Assembly: GCA_016208085.1 (NCBI GenBank)
Contig: JACQYT010000080.1
Coordinates: 1-56,513, forward strand
Source: Elusimicrobiota bacterium
GTDB taxonomy: Bacteria > Elusimicrobiota > Elusimicrobia > Elusimicrobiales > UBA9959
Direction of reading: 5' to 3'
DNA: 56,513 nucleotides
Shown here: positions 22,381 through 31,142 of the stretch, piece by piece
Numbering within the stretch: position 1 is the stretch's first letter
Layout of the letters: each line of letters begins with the position of its first letter
Notes under the pieces: generated by a model
Told to the model about the DNA's origin: nothing
The model's database searches: none
What the model saw: the letters and a program-made list of their open reading frames with translations, nothing else
Program-made: the position numbers and the translations under genes

Positions 22381-24097
22381 AGTCCTTCCTTCTATCCACG
22401 ATATAAGCGCTTTTTGCGGAGTTCTTCGCCGCTTTTTTGAGCTCGGCGCCGATATTGCTGACCTGCGCGAAGGAGGTCAACGGACGTATCCCGTTGTGGA
22501 CTATGCCGATGGAAAGCGAAAGGAAAGAGAATTGTTTGATATTGCCCTGCCGGTCGGTGGACACTATATGGCCGCGCTCGCGGTCGGCTTTTTTGTAGAA
22601 AGAGGGAGCTATCTCGTCAAACCCGGTCAGGATGCGCTGGGCCAGCTCTTCGGATTTCTCGAAGGTGGTGACTATGATGAAATCGTCGCCGCCTATATGG
22701 CCTATGAAATCCTGCGAACTCTCGTTCTGTATGGTAAGCTTTACCAGCAGGTTGGCCGTGGCTTTGATCACGCGGTCGCCGGGTTCAAAGCCATAGGAGT
22801 CGTTGTAGGCCTTAAAATTATTGAGATCCAGGTAAAGCACGGCGAAGGCCGCGCCTTTCTGTATCTCGCGCTCCACCCGGGCCTGGATGGACGGGTTGCC
22901 AGGCAGTTTTGAAAGCGGGTTGGTGTCCAGGACCAGCTTATTGCGCTTCAGGATCATGCGGATGCGGGCTATAAGCTCGTCCGTGTCCACGGGCTTGATC
23001 AGGTAGTCGTCTATGCCCATGCTCAGCCCTTTAAGCTTGGTCTTTTTCTCGCTGTAGGCGGTGCAGATTATTATCGGTATGTGCGCGAAAAGCGGATTGT
23101 TCTTCAACTCCTCCGCCACGGCCAGCCCATCCTTTCCGGGCATGCTGTAATCCAGCACGGCGATGTCCGGATGGGTCTCGAAGATCGTTCTTAACGCTTC
23201 CCGGCCATCGGAGGCGATGAAGACCTCAAAGCCCGCGTCCTCCACCGTTTCCTTCAGCAGCAGCAGCAGCTCGGTCTGGTCGTCCGCGATAAGGACCTTG
23301 GGCCTAGGCGGCTTGCCGATATCTCCGCTGACGGGTTCGGACGAATCTTTGAGCTCCTGGGCTATGATGCCGAGCAGCAGGTCTTTGGGCAGGTCCTTTG
23401 AGATTATCTCGGGCAGGCCGGTCAGGATGCCGCGTTCCTGGAAATTATTGAAGCGCAGCGCGCTCAGGACTATTATGGGGATCTTCGCGGTTTCGGCCTC
23501 GTCCTGCATCTCGTCCATTATCAGGAAGCCGTCTTTTTTGGGCATCATGATGTCCAGCAGCACCACTTGCGGATGCTCGGCGCGTATGGCGTCTAGCACT
23601 TTTAACGGGTCGCTGATTATGACCGGCCGGTAATTATTGGCCTCAAGGAACATCCTGACCAGCTCCGAGAACTCTTCGTCGTCGTCGGCGACCAGCACGG
23701 CGACAGAGCGCTCGTGGCCGGGCTTCGGCGCGGCTGCGAGCAGCGCCGATTTGAGCGCGTCGAAATCCAGGGGCTTGGTCAAATAGCCTTTGACCTTGGG
23801 GGTGGGCCCGGTCACTATGTCCACGCGCGGCGTCTGGGAGAAGATTATTATCTTCTGGTTCTCGGTGAAAGGGTTCTGCTTCACTTCGCTGATAAAATCC
23901 AGCGCGTTGAAGGACTGGATCAGGATGTTCAGGATCACCATGTCCGGCTTCCAGTTCTGGATGATGGTCATCGCCTCCTGGTAATTGGCCATGTTCTGCG
24001 CCAGGTAGCCGCTGCTGTACAGGAAGGTTTTAAGTTCCGCGGTCTGGGCGGTGTCGGCGTCCACGATGAGTATTTTTTTTCTGAACTCCGCGTCCAT
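22379..24097 (-). CDS. Response regulator with three receiver domains and a GGDEF domain
   Basis: The 572-residue protein has REC1 (8-122), REC2 (132-250), REC3 (266-386) and a C-terminal GGDEF domain (about 395-568). REC2 and REC3 keep the phosphate-accepting aspartates (Asp182 in VLLDIMMP, Asp316 in AVLDYSMP) and acidic pockets. REC1 has Asn57 in the acceptor position (VILNILI), so it probably cannot be phosphorylated. The GGDEF signature is GGDDF (469-473), and the inhibitory RxxD site has Ser instead of Arg. It may make cyclic di-GMP, with activity uncertain due to the Glu-to-Asp change. No kinase is adjacent. Domain order resembles PleD, with an extra receiver. Confidence 0.92.
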   Translation of the reverse strand: MDAEFRKKILIVDADTAQTAELKTFLYSSGYLAQNMANYQEAMTIIQNWKPDMVILNILIQSFNALDFISEVKQNPFTENQKIIIFSQTPRVDIVTGPTPKVKGYLTKPLDFDALKSALLAAAPKPGHERSVAVLVADDDEEFSELVRMFLEANNYRPVIISDPLKVLDAIRAEHPQVVLLDIMMPKKDGFLIMDEMQDEAETAKIPIIVLSALRFNNFQERGILTGLPEIISKDLPKDLLLGIIAQELKDSSEPVSGDIGKPPRPKVLIADDQTELLLLLKETVEDAGFEVFIASDGREALRTIFETHPDIAVLDYSMPGKDGLAVAEELKNNPLFAHIPIIICTAYSEKKTKLKGLSMGIDDYLIKPVDTDELIARIRMILKRNKLVLDTNPLSKLPGNPSIQARVEREIQKGAAFAVLYLDLNNFKAYNDSYGFEPGDRVIKATANLLVKLTIQNESSQDFIGHIGGDDFIIVTTFEKSEELAQRILTGFDEIAPSFYKKADRERGHIVSTDRQGNIKQFSFLSLSIGIVHNGIRPLTSFAQVSNIGAELKKAAKNSAKSAYIVDRRKD

Positions 24098-24386
24098 GCT
24101 CTGATTCTATCATTTATTCCCGAACCCGCTCAAAACAGCCCTATCCCCAACCCTGTCCCCCTCTTCAGCAAAGGGTGGAGCGAAGCGGCACAATTCAACT
24201 GTATCGAACAGGCGGCCGGGGGAGATTTTAAAAACCGAAATCAAATAATGAGATTTACCTAACGCCGGGTGTGTAATTCCCGTCCGGATACATCCGCAAA
24301 GTTTTTTACAGTGCCCAAGATAAATGCTGGGTTGCCATTGCTCTGGAAATACCGGGGCGCTCCGCTTTGGGCGATACTGATAATGA

Positions 24387-24602
24387 GGCATTTTTTTTGA
24401 AGGCCGGCCGGTCACGGCGACCTTCCTCTCGGGCCTGGGCGACGCGCTGGTTAATTTTCACGGCCAGAACGAGCATTAGAGCCTGATGAAGCCGGAAGTC
24501 CGGCGCGCGCTGCTGGACCGCTATGGCCGTCTTGAAGACGAGTGCGCGGCGTACGGTTCGGTCTTTAACGGAACCCGCCCCGGCCGACGACTAACCCAAT
24601 AA
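24387..24602 (+). pseudogene. recN fragment with internal stop
   Basis: In one frame the DNA reads EGRPVTATFLSGLGDALVNF then HGQNEH, stop, SLMKPEVRRALLDRYGRLED and ECAAYGSV. This matches the RecN DNA-repair ATPase around its conserved (N)GRPVT and DIHGQHEHQSLL region, near residues 100-160 of a protein of about 550. Only about 65 residues are left, with an in-frame TAG at the place of the second Gln and no start. It is a relic of a recN copy; a working recN should be elsewhere. Confidence 0.65.
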
Positions 24603-24760
24603 TCCCTCCACAGTCTCCGCCCGGTAACAGCCGGGCGCGGCGGAGCCTTTTCAAATTTCAGAAAATTCCCCCGGTTTTTTTGTATCATATAAAAATAGAC
24701 AGAAGGGAAGCGGTTTTTGAAAGATTTTCAGGCAGCGCAAAGAGCGAAATTAAGGAAGAG
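24570..24760 (+). repeat. 190-bp direct repeat, copy 1
   Basis: This segment recurs at 24975-25164 with only a few differences (for example GGTTTTTTT versus GATTTTTT). It starts in the recN relic tail, contains a GC-rich hairpin (CTCCGCC...GGCGGAG), a T-run with GTATCAT, and ends at TAAGGAAGAG. After copy 1 the gap 24761-24974 has a GCCCGATAATCGGGC palindrome (about 24849-24863) but no gene. Confidence 0.85.
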
Positions 24761-24974
24761 GAAATGGGGGAAATGGGGGACGTTTCTTACTTTCTTACTT
24801 ACGCAAATAACAAGACGCTATACGTCCGCAAAATCCCATAAACCGTGCCCGATAATCGGGCATGATTTAGCCTTCTTTTTCCGACTCTAAAACACCCCCT
24901 GGAACCGGCTGAGCCCGTTTCAGCAAAAAAATGTGGCGCTCCTGGGTGTAGCATGGGTACAGGTCTAATCTAAT

Positions 24975-25164
24975 GGAATCCGCCACGGCCGATGACTAAC
25001 CCGATAATCCCTCCACAGTCTCCGCCCGGTAACAGCCGGGCGCGGCGGAGCCTTTTCAAATTTCAGAAAATTCCCCCGATTTTTTGTATCATGTAAAAAT
25101 AGACAGAAGGGAAGCGGTTTTTGAAAGATTTTCAGGCAGCGCAAAGAGCGAAATTAAGGAAGAG
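24975..25164 (+). repeat. 190-bp direct repeat, copy 2
   Basis: Near-identical to 24570-24760, 405 bases downstream. It leads directly into the antitoxin remnant, so it may carry that gene's original promoter region. Confidence 0.85.
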
Positions 25165-25368
25165 CTTGCGAAAACAGGCCTTATGCGGACTACAAATTTA
25201 GAAAAGAAAATAAGCTGCCGATTCCTCAGGCCCTGGCCGGGCAGAAACTGGGCGGGCGATTTCTTCTTCGTATCCCAAAGGCGTTGCAACATAATCTGAA
25301 AGAAGAGGCTATGGAAGAAGGCGTTTCGGTAAATCAATATGCGCTGTTCTTAATTTCTACTGCGCGCG
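25158..25368 (+). pseudogene. HicB-like antitoxin, C-terminal remnant
   Basis: In frame with 25179, the DNA encodes YADYKFRKENKLPIPQALAG, GGRFLLRIPKALQHNLKEEA and [20 protein letters not shown]. The GRFLLRIP...L...EA...EGVSVNQY pattern is the ribbon-helix-helix end of HicB-family antitoxins, which repress their own operon and neutralise HicA toxin. The start and N-terminal partial RNase-fold domain are missing (a stop lies at 25155), and the 3' end runs into group II intron sequence. No HicA toxin gene is visible. I regard it as non-functional. Confidence 0.6.
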
Positions 25369-25383
25369 CTCAACTGCATCCGT

Positions 25384-26652
25384 TTGGCAGGAAAGAAGAA
25401 TCGCGGAGCGGCAGGCGTGGATGGCCATACGCTGGAAGCCATAGAAAAGAGCGGAGTGGAGACGTTCCTGAAGGAAATCAAAACCGCTCTTGAAGCAGGA
25501 GAGTACCGCCAGAATCCGGTACGAAGGCGGAACATACCAAAAGGAAACGGTAAGAATCGCCCTTTGGGGATACCGACTGTTCGTGACAGAGTTGTGCAGA
25601 TGGCGGCGAAGCTGGTACTGGAACCCGTGTTTGAGGCGGACTTTCTGTCTGCCAGTCACGGATTCCGACCGAAGCGCGGCGCGACGGGAGCGTTAGAAGC
25701 TATCCGCGAGGCCGGCAACAGTGGACACAACTTTGTTGTGGACGCTGACATTCGGACTTTCTTTGACGGCATCGGGCACGAGAAGCTGCTGGAAATGATA
25801 GGCAGGAGAATCACGGATAGGAAGGTGTTAAAGCTGGTGCGGCAATGGTTGCAGGCCGGTGTGATGGAAGATGGAACGGTGAGAGCGAACCTTGCGGGAA
25901 CGCCGCAGGGAGGAGTTATTTCGCCATTGCTGGCTAACATCTACCTCCATCATCTGGATTGTTACTGGGAAAGCGAGTGCAGAGAACTGGGAATTCTGGT
26001 GCGCTACGCCGACGATTTCGTAGTGATGTGCAAGACGGAATCGCAGGCGCAGGAAGCGTTGAAACGTATACGGCGGGTTATGAGCGCGTTATGCCTTGAA
26101 CTGCATTCTGAAAAGACGCGGCTGGTGGACTTAAGGCGCGGCAAGGAAGGTTTTACCTTTCTTGGGTGCATGATACGCAAGCGCAGAAGCGTACAACGGA
26201 AACCTCAATGTCACTTCATGCAGAGGTGGCCGTCGCCGAAGGCGATGGAGAACATCCGCGAGCGTATCAATGAGATGACCAGACCTGGGAACCGCAACAG
26301 CGATATAAAGGAACTTATCGGAGAACTTAATCCGGTACTGCGAGGATGGGGCAATTACTTCAAAACCGGCAATGCCGACAAGAAATTCAATCAGCTTGAC
26401 GGCTACGTTTACGCTCGGCTCATGCGCTGGTTGTGGAGGCGCGGGGGACAGCGTGGAAAAGTCCGGTGGGTAAAACGGCCCCAAGACCGTTTCTATGATA
26501 TGGGCTTACACAGGCTTCAGGGAACCGTGTGCTATCCGTCGCAAGCTGCACCCATAAAACCGTCGGTAAGCCGTGTGCGGGAAAACCGCAAGCACGGTTT
26601 GAAAGGAGGGTACAGGAAACCGGAACTGCTTTTAGCGGGAACCGGCGCCTGA
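25384..26652 (+). CDS. ltrA: Group II intron reverse transcriptase/maturase, N-terminally shortened
   Basis: The 422-residue ORF begins at TTG 25384 within the RT0/RT1 region ([13 protein letters not shown], then [20 protein letters not shown] and [12 protein letters not shown]). The usual first 20-40 residues are absent. The active-site YADD is at 208-211 ([10 protein letters not shown]), with [17 protein letters not shown] before it. The maturase X domain (about 300-370) has VLRGWGNYF and the typical Trp-rich helix. There is no obvious HNH endonuclease. The last 25-30 codons overlap domain V, which is common in compact introns. It would splice and mobilise its intron, but the missing 5' part makes the element inactive in cis. 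Confidence 0.88.
   Translation: MAGKKNRGAAGVDGHTLEAIEKSGVETFLKEIKTALEAGEYRQNPVRRRNIPKGNGKNRPLGIPTVRDRVVQMAAKLVLEPVFEADFLSASHGFRPKRGATGALEAIREAGNSGHNFVVDADIRTFFDGIGHEKLLEMIGRRITDRKVLKLVRQWLQAGVMEDGTVRANLAGTPQGGVISPLLANIYLHHLDCYWESECRELGILVRYADDFVVMCKTESQAQEALKRIRRVMSALCLELHSEKTRLVDLRRGKEGFTFLGCMIRKRRSVQRKPQCHFMQRWPSPKAMENIRERINEMTRPGNRNSDIKELIGELNPVLRGWGNYFKTGNADKKFNQLDGYVYARLMRWLWRRGGQRGKVRWVKRPQDRFYDMGLHRLQGTVCYPSQAAPIKPSVSRVRENRKHGLKGGYRKPELLLAGTGA
26568..26600 (+). ncRNA. Group II intron domain V
   Basis: AAGCCGTGTGCGG, GAAA, ACCGCAAGCACGGTTT folds into the conserved 33-34-nt domain V hairpin with the AGC catalytic triad at its 5' base and a GAAA loop. It is within the 3' end of the reverse transcriptase reading frame. 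Confidence 0.85.
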
Positions 26653-26660
26653 TTCTACCA

Positions 26661-26879
26661 ATGAAAGATACCGATGAGGGCTGGTTTAAATACGCCCAGT
26701 TGGGCCTTGAACTGGCGGGGGCCGTGCTGCTGGGTTTTTACTGCGGCTATAAGCTGGACGCATATTTCGGGCTGTCGCCCTGGCTGATGCTGGCCGGCTC
26801 GGCGTCCGGTATGGCGGCGGGGTTCTATCTAGTAATCAGGGAATTGCCGAGCGAGGAAAAGAAGAAAGTTAAATTATGA
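26661..26879 (+). CDS. atpI: AtpI-like ATP synthase assembly protein
   Basis: ATG 26661 gives a 72-residue membrane protein with two helices (about 12-32 and 40-62): YAQLGLELAGAVLLGFYCGY, then LDAYFGLSPWLMLAGSASG and MAAGFYLVIREL. This is the AtpI/AtpZ pattern, a small protein that precedes many atp operons and assists c-ring assembly or ion handling. The stop overlaps the next start (ATGA, 26876-26879). The truncated intron ends just before it, and the native promoter may be displaced. Confidence 0.75.
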   Translation: MKDTDEGWFKYAQLGLELAGAVLLGFYCGYKLDAYFGLSPWLMLAGSASGMAAGFYLVIRELPSEEKKKVKL

Positions 26880-27166
26880 TAGACAGTATTTATTCCGCGG
26901 TGTTCTGGGGGACCGTTTTCGGGATCTTCAACGGCGCCGTTTCGCGCTACGCCCTTAAAAAGACCCTGCACAGGTCCGACAAGGCGTTCTATTCGGTTTT
27001 CGCGGCCGGGTTCTTCTGGCGGCTTATTTTTCTCATTGGCGCGATTTGGCTTCTGCGGGATAAAAAATATATAATTTTGCTTCCGTTCGCCGGAACGCTG
27101 ATCTTCACGCAATTTATTTTTGAAGCGGTCCCGCTGAAAAAAAATGGATCTAAAGGCCATACTTGA
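26876..27166 (+). CDS. Small membrane protein of the atp operon (ATP synthase subunit I-like)
   Basis: The 96-residue protein has three to four hydrophobic segments (IYSAVFWGTVFGIFNG, AFYSVFAAGFFWRLIFLIGA, YIILLPFAGTLIFTQFIF). It overlaps atpI by four bases and atpB by 23 bases, so it is translationally coupled to both. In other genomes this place holds a subunit I/AtpR-type protein. The family cannot be fixed from motifs. Confidence 0.6.
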   Translation: MIDSIYSAVFWGTVFGIFNGAVSRYALKKTLHRSDKAFYSVFAAGFFWRLIFLIGAIWLLRDKKYIILLPFAGTLIFTQFIFEAVPLKKNGSKGHT

Positions 27167-27908
27167 ACATCACATCACGGACCAGATCTGGACCTGGTTC
27201 AAGCTGGGTTCTTTAAACCTGCCTTTTTCAAAACACATGCTGATGATGCTTATAGCCGCCGCGCTGCTCTCCGTGTTTTTCCCGCTTATAATAAGGAGCA
27301 GAGGCCCGGCCCTGGCGCCTTTCAGGGGCATGATAGAGATGATCGTGCTTTTCCTGCGCGACGAGGTCCTGTCGCCAAACCTGGGCTCAAAAACAGCGGC
27401 TTACCTTCCCTATTTCGCCACCCTGTTTTTTTTCATTCTGGCGATGAACCTTATCGGCATGGCGCCCTACGGCGCCACGGCCACCGGGAACCTGGCCGTC
27501 ACCGGGGGGCTGGCGCTCACGACCTTCGTGCTGATCAATTTCGCGGGCATCCGGGAGCAGGGGCTCATAAGCTATCTCGGCCATATAGTGCCGAAGGGCG
27601 TCCCGTTCTGGCTTTATCCTTTGCTTTTCCCGATAGAGCTTATAGGGATGCTGACCAAAAGTTTCGCCCTTTGCATCCGTCTTTTCGCCAATATGATAGC
27701 CGGCCATATAGTGATATTGTCCTTTATCGGCCTTATCTTCATGTTCGGGGCGGTCAGCCCGGCGCTTGGGCTGGGCGTCACCGCGCCGCTGGCTGTGCTG
27801 CTTATTTTGTTCGTATCCCTGCTTGAGCTTTTTGTAGCGTTTTTGCAGGCGTATATATTCACTTTTCTTACGGCGATATTTACGGGCGCTTCCATGCATC
27901 CGCATTAA
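27144..27908 (+). CDS. atpB: F-type ATP synthase subunit a
   Basis: The 254-residue inner-membrane protein forms the two ion half-channels beside the c-ring. Five to six helices are visible. The essential arginine is Arg179 in ALCIRLFANMIAGHIV, and the C-terminal helix ends LQAYIFTFLTAIFTGAS, as in the family. Its stop (27906-27908) is the first codon-length piece of a nested hairpin element. Confidence 0.95.
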   Translation: MDLKAILEHHITDQIWTWFKLGSLNLPFSKHMLMMLIAAALLSVFFPLIIRSRGPALAPFRGMIEMIVLFLRDEVLSPNLGSKTAAYLPYFATLFFFILAMNLIGMAPYGATATGNLAVTGGLALTTFVLINFAGIREQGLISYLGHIVPKGVPFWLYPLLFPIELIGMLTKSFALCIRLFANMIAGHIVILSFIGLIFMFGAVSPALGLGVTAPLAVLLILFVSLLELFVAFLQAYIFTFLTAIFTGASMHPH

Positions 27909-28062
27909 AAATTTTTGCGGCAAAAATTTTTACCATACCCCGCCCTAAAGGAAGGCTAAAGGAAAAAGGCTGAAGGATGAAGGAAAAACAAAAAGATTAT
28001 TCCGGCCTTTAGCCTTTATCCCTAATCCTTTATCCTTTCTTCGGGCGGGGTAACCTTGGGGC
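27906..28062 (+). repeat. Nested palindromes: AAAAATTTTT/CCCCGCCC element with a word palindrome in its loop
   Basis: The outer element matches 46957-47020: AAAAATTTTTGC-GCAAAAATTTTT, then CCCCGCCC (27938-27945) pairing with GGGCGGGG (28043-28050), then TTGGGGCAA. At 46988-47007 the same arms close a four-base loop. Here the loop holds a 93-base purine/pyrimidine palindrome of GAAGGCTAAAGG/CCTTTAGCC words (27950-28042). Confidence 0.85.
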
Positions 28063-28098
28063 AAGAGGGAGTTTGATTGTAAATACTGGAGGAATGAC

Positions 28099-28395
28099 AT
28101 GAATGACTTGACGTTTCTGGGACTCGGTTATATCGGCGCGGGGATTGGCGCCGGCCTGACCTTGGTGGGCGCGGGCCTGGGCATCGCCAAGCTGGCCTCA
28201 AGCGCGCTTGACGGCACGGCCCGTCAGCCCGAAGCCGGCGGGGCCTTAAGGACCACCATGATCATCGCGGCCGCCCTTATAGAAGGCCTCGCATTTTTCG
28301 CGCTGGTCATCTGCCTGCTGGCCGTCATGAATTTCGGCATGCCGAAATCTGCCGCTGTCGGAGCGGCAGCCGCGCAGACCGAAACGCATAAATAA
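28099..28395 (+). CDS. atpE: F-type ATP synthase subunit c
   Basis: The 98-residue hairpin proteolipid has two helices (about 8-35 and 52-80) joined by the polar loop DGTARQPEAGG. The ion-binding acid is Glu62 in the second helix (AAALIEGLAFFALVI). The residues after it are Gly-Leu rather than the Ser/Thr-Thr seen in sodium-binding rings, so proton coupling is more likely. GGAGG precedes ATG 28099. The rotor count cannot be predicted. Confidence 0.95.
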   Translation: MNDLTFLGLGYIGAGIGAGLTLVGAGLGIAKLASSALDGTARQPEAGGALRTTMIIAAALIEGLAFFALVICLLAVMNFGMPKSAAVGAAAAQTETHK

Positions 28396-28480
28396 GAAGA
28401 AGTCAGAAGCCAGAAATTAGAAGTCAGAAAAAGAAAACGATTTCTTATATAGCTGACTTCTTGCCTCTGACTTCCGACCT
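28395..28480 (+). repeat. Word palindrome (AGAAGTCAG type) between atpE and atpF
   Basis: Left arm 28395-28432 has AGAAGTCAGAAGCCAGAAAT and TAGAAGTCAGAAA; right arm 28451-28480 has GCTGACTTCTTGCCTCTGAC and TTCC. It starts at the atpE stop codon. In an operon that makes many c subunits, a hairpin here could protect or limit downstream message. Confidence 0.7.
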
Positions 28481-28504
28481 TTAAAATTTGGAAAAGAGGT
28501 ACTT

Positions 28505-29017
28505 ATGGAAGCATTGATTAAGCCCGAATTCGGCTTGATGTTCTGGACCATCTCCATCTTCATCCTGCTGGTCGTCCTGCTTTCCAGGACGGCCTGGAAG
28601 CCGCTTATTAAAACTGTGGAGGAGCGCGAGTGCGCTTTGCGCCACGACAGAGAAGCGGCCGAAAAAGCCAGAGCCGGCGCCGAGAAGATAAAGGCCGAAC
28701 TGGACTCGCGCCTGGCCGCGCTGAAGACGGAAATAGATGCCCGGCTGGCCCAGTCGCGGGAAGAAGGCGCCAGGGAAAGAGACCGGATAATAGAACATGC
28801 GGCGAAAAACGCCGCGGCCCTGCTGGAAACGGCCAGGAAGGAAATGGAAACCCAGAAGCGGGAACTGGCCGGGGAATTAAGGGACCGTGTGGCCGAGCTG
28901 GCGCTAGCGGCGGCGGAAAAAGTGCTGCTTAAACATATAGACCAGCAAGCCAATCAAGAACTGGTCAGCCGGTTCCTGAAGGAACTGGAAGCAAAAGACT
29001 CAAAATATAAGCTATGA
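28505..29017 (+). CDS. atpF: F-type ATP synthase subunit b
   Basis: The 170-residue stator protein has one N-terminal helix (about 8-28, FGLMFWTISIFILLVVLL) and then a long charged, alanine-rich coiled coil (35-160) that reaches to subunit delta and the alpha/beta head. Spacing and place in the operon are as expected. It overlaps atpH by four bases (ATGA at 29014). Confidence 0.93.
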   Translation: MEALIKPEFGLMFWTISIFILLVVLLSRTAWKPLIKTVEERECALRHDREAAEKARAGAEKIKAELDSRLAALKTEIDARLAQSREEGARERDRIIEHAAKNAAALLETARKEMETQKRELAGELRDRVAELALAAAEKVLLKHIDQQANQELVSRFLKELEAKDSKYKL

Positions 29018-29580
29018 AAGCCGCGGATAAAACGCTCGCTAAACGCTACGCCAGGGCCTATATGGCCCTGGAGGGGGAGGTTTTCGCCGAGCCGGCCGGG
29101 GCTGATGAAGCAGCGGCTAAAAACAGGATAGGCGAGCTTGAGAAAGTGAGGAACGCTGCCGGCCCGTTCAGGAGATTGTTCCTTCATCCGCTGGTGGGAT
29201 ACAGCGATAAAAAAGAGATACTGGCGAAGCTTCTGTCCGGAGACCTTAGCGCGTCGGGCGCTGCGCAATTCCTCCGGCTGCTGCTGAAGGAAAACAGGTT
29301 TTATCTGCTGGACACGATACTTGAAGACTGTGCCGGGTTTTACAATATCCATGCCGGGATCGTGCGGGCCGACGTCTCGTCCCGCTACCCGCTGGCCAAA
29401 GAAGAGTTTGGCCGCCTGGAAAAAGACATCTCCGCGGCGCTGGGCAAAAAGGTCCTTGTTACCCGGATAGCGGCCGAGCGGGTGATAGGCGGACTTGAGA
29501 TAAAAATAAACGACCTGCTGATAGACGCCACCATAAAAGGCAGGCTTGAAAGGCTTAAAAAGAGCATTCTGGCTGGATAG
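29014..29580 (+). CDS. atpH: F-type ATP synthase subunit delta
   Basis: The 188-residue protein has the OSCP/delta pattern: LAKRYARAYMALEG at the N terminus, then a helical N-terminal domain, LKENRFYLLDTILEDCAGFYN, and the C-terminal RVIGGLEIKINDLLIDATIKGRLERL. It links the b stalk to the alpha/beta head. Its start overlaps the end of atpF, so translation is coupled. Confidence 0.93.
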   Translation: MKAADKTLAKRYARAYMALEGEVFAEPAGADEAAAKNRIGELEKVRNAAGPFRRLFLHPLVGYSDKKEILAKLLSGDLSASGAAQFLRLLLKENRFYLLDTILEDCAGFYNIHAGIVRADVSSRYPLAKEEFGRLEKDISAALGKKVLVTRIAAERVIGGLEIKINDLLIDATIKGRLERLKKSILAG

Positions 29581-29616
29581 CGAGAAAGGCTGTCTGGCTG
29601 CCGCGCTTACTAAGAG
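29576..29616 (+). repeat. Short word array between atpH and atpA
   Basis: TAGCGAGAAAGGCTGTCTGG and CTGCCGCGCTTACTAAG share words with 22265-22380 and with the TTGCTGTCTGGCTGGATTGC arm at 32116. It appears to be a short or decayed member. Confidence 0.4.
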
Positions 29617-29622
29617 GAACTT

Positions 29623-31131
29623 ATGATCAGACCGGAAGAGATAACGGATATCATCAAAAAGAGGATAGAGAAGTTTATCCCCGAAGCCGAGCTTTGCGAA
29701 ACCGGACAGGTGCTGCAGGTCGGCGACGGCATAGCCCGCGTCTACGGCCTGAACAACGCTGTAATAGGCGAACTGGTGGAATTTGAGGGCGGCGTGCGCG
29801 GCATGGTGCTGAACATCGAGCGCGAAAATGTCGGCGTGGTCGTGATGGGCGACGATTCGCTCATCAAGGAAGGCGACCGGGTAAGCCGGACCAGCCGCGT
29901 CATGGACGTGCCGGTGGGCCCCGAACTTGTGGGCAGGGTGGTGGACCCGCTCGGCAACCCTATAGACGGGAAAGGCCCGATAAACGCCAAGAAACGGCGG
30001 CCCGTGGAGATCATCGCTCCGGGAGTCCTTGAGCGCCAGCCGGTCAAAGAGGCGCTGCAGACCGGGCTTAAAGCCATAGACGCCATGATCCCGATAGGCC
30101 GCGGCCAGCGCGAGCTTATCATAGGCGACAGGCAGACCGGCAAGACGGCCTTGGCTATAGACACGATCCTGAACCAGAAATACGAACCGGCCGGCAGCCG
30201 CCCGATCTGCATCTATGTGGCCGTGGGGCAGAAAGAATCCACCGTGGCCAGGGTGGCGAAAACCCTGGCGGATCACGGGGCCATGGAATATTCCATTATA
30301 GTTTCAGCCGGCGCGTCGGAGCCGGCGTCGCTTTTATATCTGGCGCCCTACTCCGGGTGCGCCATCGGCGAAGGGTTCCTGTGGGAAGGCCGGCACACAC
30401 TTGTCATCTATGACGACCTCTCAAAGCACGCGCAGGCCTACAGGCAGATGTCGCTCTTGCTCAGGCGCCCGCCGGGCCGCGAGGCTTACCCCGGCGACGT
30501 CTTCTATCTCCACTCAAGGCTTCTGGAGCGCGCCTGCAAGCTGAGCGATAAGAACGGCGGCGGCTCGCTGACCGCCTTACCCATCATCGAAACCCAGGCC
30601 AACGACGTCACGGCCTATATCCCCACCAATGTCATTTCCATAACCGACGGCCAGATCTACCTGGAATCCGGGCTTTTCCACTCCGGCATCAGGCCGGCGG
30701 TCAACGTGGGCATCTCGGTGTCCAGGGTCGGCGGTGCGGCCCAGATCAAGGCCATGCGCCAGGTCGCCGGAGGCTTGAGGATGGACCTGGCCCAGTACAA
30801 CGAGCTGGCCGCTTTCGCCCAGTTCGGCTCGGACCTGGATAAATCGAGCCTGGAACAATTAAGGCGCGGCGAGCGGATGGTGGAACTTTTAAAGCAGGAT
30901 CAGTACAGGCCCATGGCCGTCGCCGAGCAGGTGCTGGCGCTTTTCGCCGGCACCAGGGGCTATCTTGACGATCTTCAAATGCCTGAGATAAAGAAATTCG
31001 AGGCGGGTTTTTTGAAATTCGTCAAAGATAAATACTCTAATCTGCTGGACGACGTATCCCGCAGGAAAGAGCTGGACGCGGAGCTTGAGGCGAGACTGGT
31101 GAGCGCGATCACGGAATTCAAGAAAAAGTAA
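29623..31131 (+). CDS. atpA: F-type ATP synthase subunit alpha
   Basis: The 502-residue subunit has the N-terminal beta-barrel domain (1-95), the nucleotide-binding domain with P-loop GDRQTGKT (168-175), and the conserved [16 protein letters not shown] stretch (about 367-382). Alpha subunits hold non-catalytic nucleotide and help form the catalytic sites. AGAGGAAC precedes ATG 29623. Length is standard. Confidence 0.97.
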   Translation: MIRPEEITDIIKKRIEKFIPEAELCETGQVLQVGDGIARVYGLNNAVIGELVEFEGGVRGMVLNIERENVGVVVMGDDSLIKEGDRVSRTSRVMDVPVGPELVGRVVDPLGNPIDGKGPINAKKRRPVEIIAPGVLERQPVKEALQTGLKAIDAMIPIGRGQRELIIGDRQTGKTALAIDTILNQKYEPAGSRPICIYVAVGQKESTVARVAKTLADHGAMEYSIIVSAGASEPASLLYLAPYSGCAIGEGFLWEGRHTLVIYDDLSKHAQAYRQMSLLLRRPPGREAYPGDVFYLHSRLLERACKLSDKNGGGSLTALPIIETQANDVTAYIPTNVISITDGQIYLESGLFHSGIRPAVNVGISVSRVGGAAQIKAMRQVAGGLRMDLAQYNELAAFAQFGSDLDKSSLEQLRRGERMVELLKQDQYRPMAVAEQVLALFAGTRGYLDDLQMPEIKKFEAGFLKFVKDKYSNLLDDVSRRKELDAELEARLVSAITEFKKK

Positions 31132-31142
31132 AAGGGGATTTT

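Larger units (their letters stand above)
25370..26655 (+). mobile_element. 5'-truncated group II intron
   Basis: The stretch contains a group II reverse transcriptase gene and, near its 3' end, a domain V hairpin with GAAA tetraloop, followed by a domain-VI-like stem. The 5' ribozyme part (domains I-III and a GUGYG start) is missing, replaced by the antitoxin remnant. The intron's 3' end falls within a few bases of the atp operon start at 26661. Confidence 0.7.
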
